A stretch of DNA of 16,112 nucleotides from Deltaproteobacteria bacterium. GTDB lineage: Bacteria; Desulfobacterota; Desulfobacteria; Desulfobacterales; ETH-SRB1. Where the stretch lies: positions 1 through 16,112 of the forward strand of contig JAJSZO010000036.1 of assembly GCA_030262795.1 (NCBI GenBank). The letters are read 5' to 3'. Shown here piece by piece: positions 15,146 through 16,112 of this stretch. The position numbers were made by a program, and so were the translations under genes. Each line of letters begins with the position of its first letter. Within the stretch, counting starts at the first letter, position 1. The notes beneath the pieces are model-generated. The model was not told the DNA's origin. It did no database searches and saw only the letters and a list, made by a program, of their open reading frames with translations.

Positions 15146-15777
15146 ATGCTGAAAAACAGATACTTGATTAAATATATCCTTGAAGACCTGTCTGAGAAAA
15201 TGGTGTTTGTCGGCGGTCCCAGGCAGGTTGGCAAAACGACCCTTGCCAGAGAGTTTGTGGCCAAGCATTTCCAGAAAACCGGTTACTATAACTTAAATGT
15301 TGCGCTAAATAATTTTGATTTGTCTTACAGGCTTATGTATAATGACTTTAAAAGATAAATCAACTATAAGAACTTCAAAATAGCGAGTTTGCATAAATAA
15401 TACCAACTAACTATCTGTAATTATTGCATTATATTAAACACAAAATATCTTAAATAAACTATGTTTTCCAAAAATTGTAAAAGCTTTAAAAGCTTACACA
15501 ATAAGCGATCAGACGAATTCGTTTAATCAAACATAGCAGTTAGAGATTTTTACATGGCAGAATGCCTGCAAATCTCTATCTTATAACGCATTGCAGCAAT
15601 TTACTTAAATTTAGCGCAACATTTAAGTATAACTGGGACAGCAGAAGCGATCGCCGTAAAATAATGCAGTCGAACTGGCCAGGTAATGCTGAATTAATCA
15701 TTCTTGATGAAATATATAAATATAGGAAATGGAAGTCATTTGTTAAAGAGCTCTCTCGACATCGTAACTATCTATAA
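15146..15777 (+). pseudogene. AAA_14/DUF4143-type ATP-binding protein, interrupted and truncated
   Basis: The 5' part (15146-15291) encodes an N-terminus with a Walker A motif GGPRQVGKTT (residues 23-32). The 3' part (15628-15777) encodes YNWDSRSDRRKI and the Walker B region LIILDEIYKYRKWKSFVKE. These two blocks are contiguous in ATPases of the AAA_14/DUF4143 family (about 380-400 residues). Here a 336-bp element separates them. Excising it with one target copy rejoins the frame as GYYNWDSRSD. The protein then stops early at 15775-15777, perhaps because of a second insertion. The rest (sensor and DUF4143 nuclease-like region) is missing or lies beyond the window. As it stands the locus encodes only a 70-residue N-terminal peptide. 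An in-frame upstream extension from 15059 crosses the inverted repeat and is not believed. Confidence 0.85.
15292..15627. mobile_element. 336-bp non-autonomous element (MITE) with TIRs and target duplication
   Basis: The termini CTTAAATGTTGCGCTAAAT (15292-15310) and ATTTAGCGCAACATTTAAG (15609-15627) are exact 19-bp inverted repeats. Direct copies of TATAA flank them (15287-15291 and 15628-15632). The same data also allow 20-bp TIRs with a 3-bp ATA duplication. The interior is AT-rich and encodes no transposase. It contains a hairpin TAGAGATTT/AAATCTCTA near 15540-15580. The element lies inside the ATPase gene, and its precise excision restores the frame. The mobilising transposase family is not identifiable here. 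Confidence 0.88.
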
Positions 15778-16089
15778 TCATTAAAACATATTCCTGATAG
15801 CTAATTATTTCAATCCCTTTTTTGCTACCGCAAGGAAGCTCTCGGGATACCTCACCCCAAACGAAATGGTCCATAGCGGCAGGCTACTGCCGAGAACCGC
15901 CAAAAAATTTGCCTCTAATTATCCCAATGGTATAGACAGAATCAAGATTCTGATTATATTTATAATAGGGTCTGTTTTTCCGACGAATGCCACTCGGTGT
16001 CTTTGACAACATGTACCATTTTAATCCTCCAATGTTGATTAATTTATTAGAAAATTAATATGCCACACATCGTATCGTAAGGTCTATAG
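15774..16089. mobile_element. Possible second small insertion in the ATPase pseudogene
   Basis: CTATCT occurs at 15768-15773 and again at 16090-16095. Joining the outer flanks gives the in-frame reading HRNYLNLI, which fits the LNFI segment that precedes the TGSAR motif in this ATPase family, before a stop at 16109. No clear terminal inverted repeats are seen (only CTATA-like ends). Inside are a hairpin CGGCAG/CTGCCG (about 15878-15893), a CAGAATC/GATTCTG palindrome (15937-15952) and a minus-strand small open frame. This 316-bp stretch has no other gene. The match could be chance. Confidence 0.35.
15884..16012 (-). CDS. Possible 42-residue small open reading frame, unknown
   Basis: On the minus strand a GGAGG (16026-16030) precedes two nearby ATGs. 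The one at 16019 gives a 19-residue peptide that ends at 15960. The one at 16012 gives a basic 42-residue peptide (MLSKTPSGIRRKNRPYYKYN onward) ending at 15884. Neither matches a family I recognise. It may be a real small protein, a remnant of a larger gene or chance. It lies within the possible second insertion. Confidence 0.25.
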   Translation of the reverse strand: MLSKTPSGIRRKNRPYYKYNQNLDSVYTIGIIRGKFFGGSRQ

Positions 16090-16112
16090 CTATCTTAACC
16101 TTATTGCTTAAT

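Overview
The window is about 16.1 kb of AT-rich bacterial chromosome. All conserved genes lie on the + strand, and gene content and order suggest a deltaproteobacterium in the broad sense (Desulfobacterota, most like Desulfobacterales). The reasons are a MerR-type regulator directly after pheT, then nusA-infB-DUF503-rbfA-nrnA-truB-rpsO-pnp-M16 peptidase-dut-MBL hydrolase. This is inference from family knowledge; no search was run.

Layout. 1-2007: the 3' part of pheT and a small MerR-family regulator. 2008-2924: a 0.9 kb segment without protein genes. It holds dispersed-repeat-like sequence, a 145-bp imperfect palindrome, tRNA-Gly(CCC), a strong intrinsic terminator and what looks like a short remnant of rimP. 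An 11-bp perfect inverted repeat bounds the segment at both ends. 2925-14966: the translation and RNA-metabolism operon. It covers transcription antitermination (NusA), translation initiation (IF2), 30S maturation (RbfA), tRNA pseudouridylation (TruB), ribosomal protein S15, RNA decay (PNPase, NrnA), an M16 zinc protease, dUTPase and a YycJ-like metallo-hydrolase. Several junctions overlap (DUF503/rbfA 4 bp, rbfA/nrnA 32 bp, pnp/M16 8 bp), which points to translational coupling. 14967-16112: a decaying accessory end with an AAA_14-type ATPase pseudogene preceded by a perfect 22-bp inverted repeat and a good promoter. A 336-bp element with 19-20 bp terminal inverted repeats splits the ATPase, and a second insertion may follow.

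The main observations are about genome plasticity inside a housekeeping operon. First, four gene junctions (infB/DUF503, nrnA/truB, rpsO/pnp, M16/dut) each carry a degenerate tandem array of 7-base units with a different sequence. One array builds the likely pnp promoter and another folds into a long hairpin. Second, rimP, normally just before nusA, is reduced to about a dozen recognisable codons at the edge of a repeat. Third, removing the 336-bp element and one copy of its target duplication exactly rejoins the ATPase reading frame. I see no CRISPR array, phage or defence system, and no clearly new protein system.
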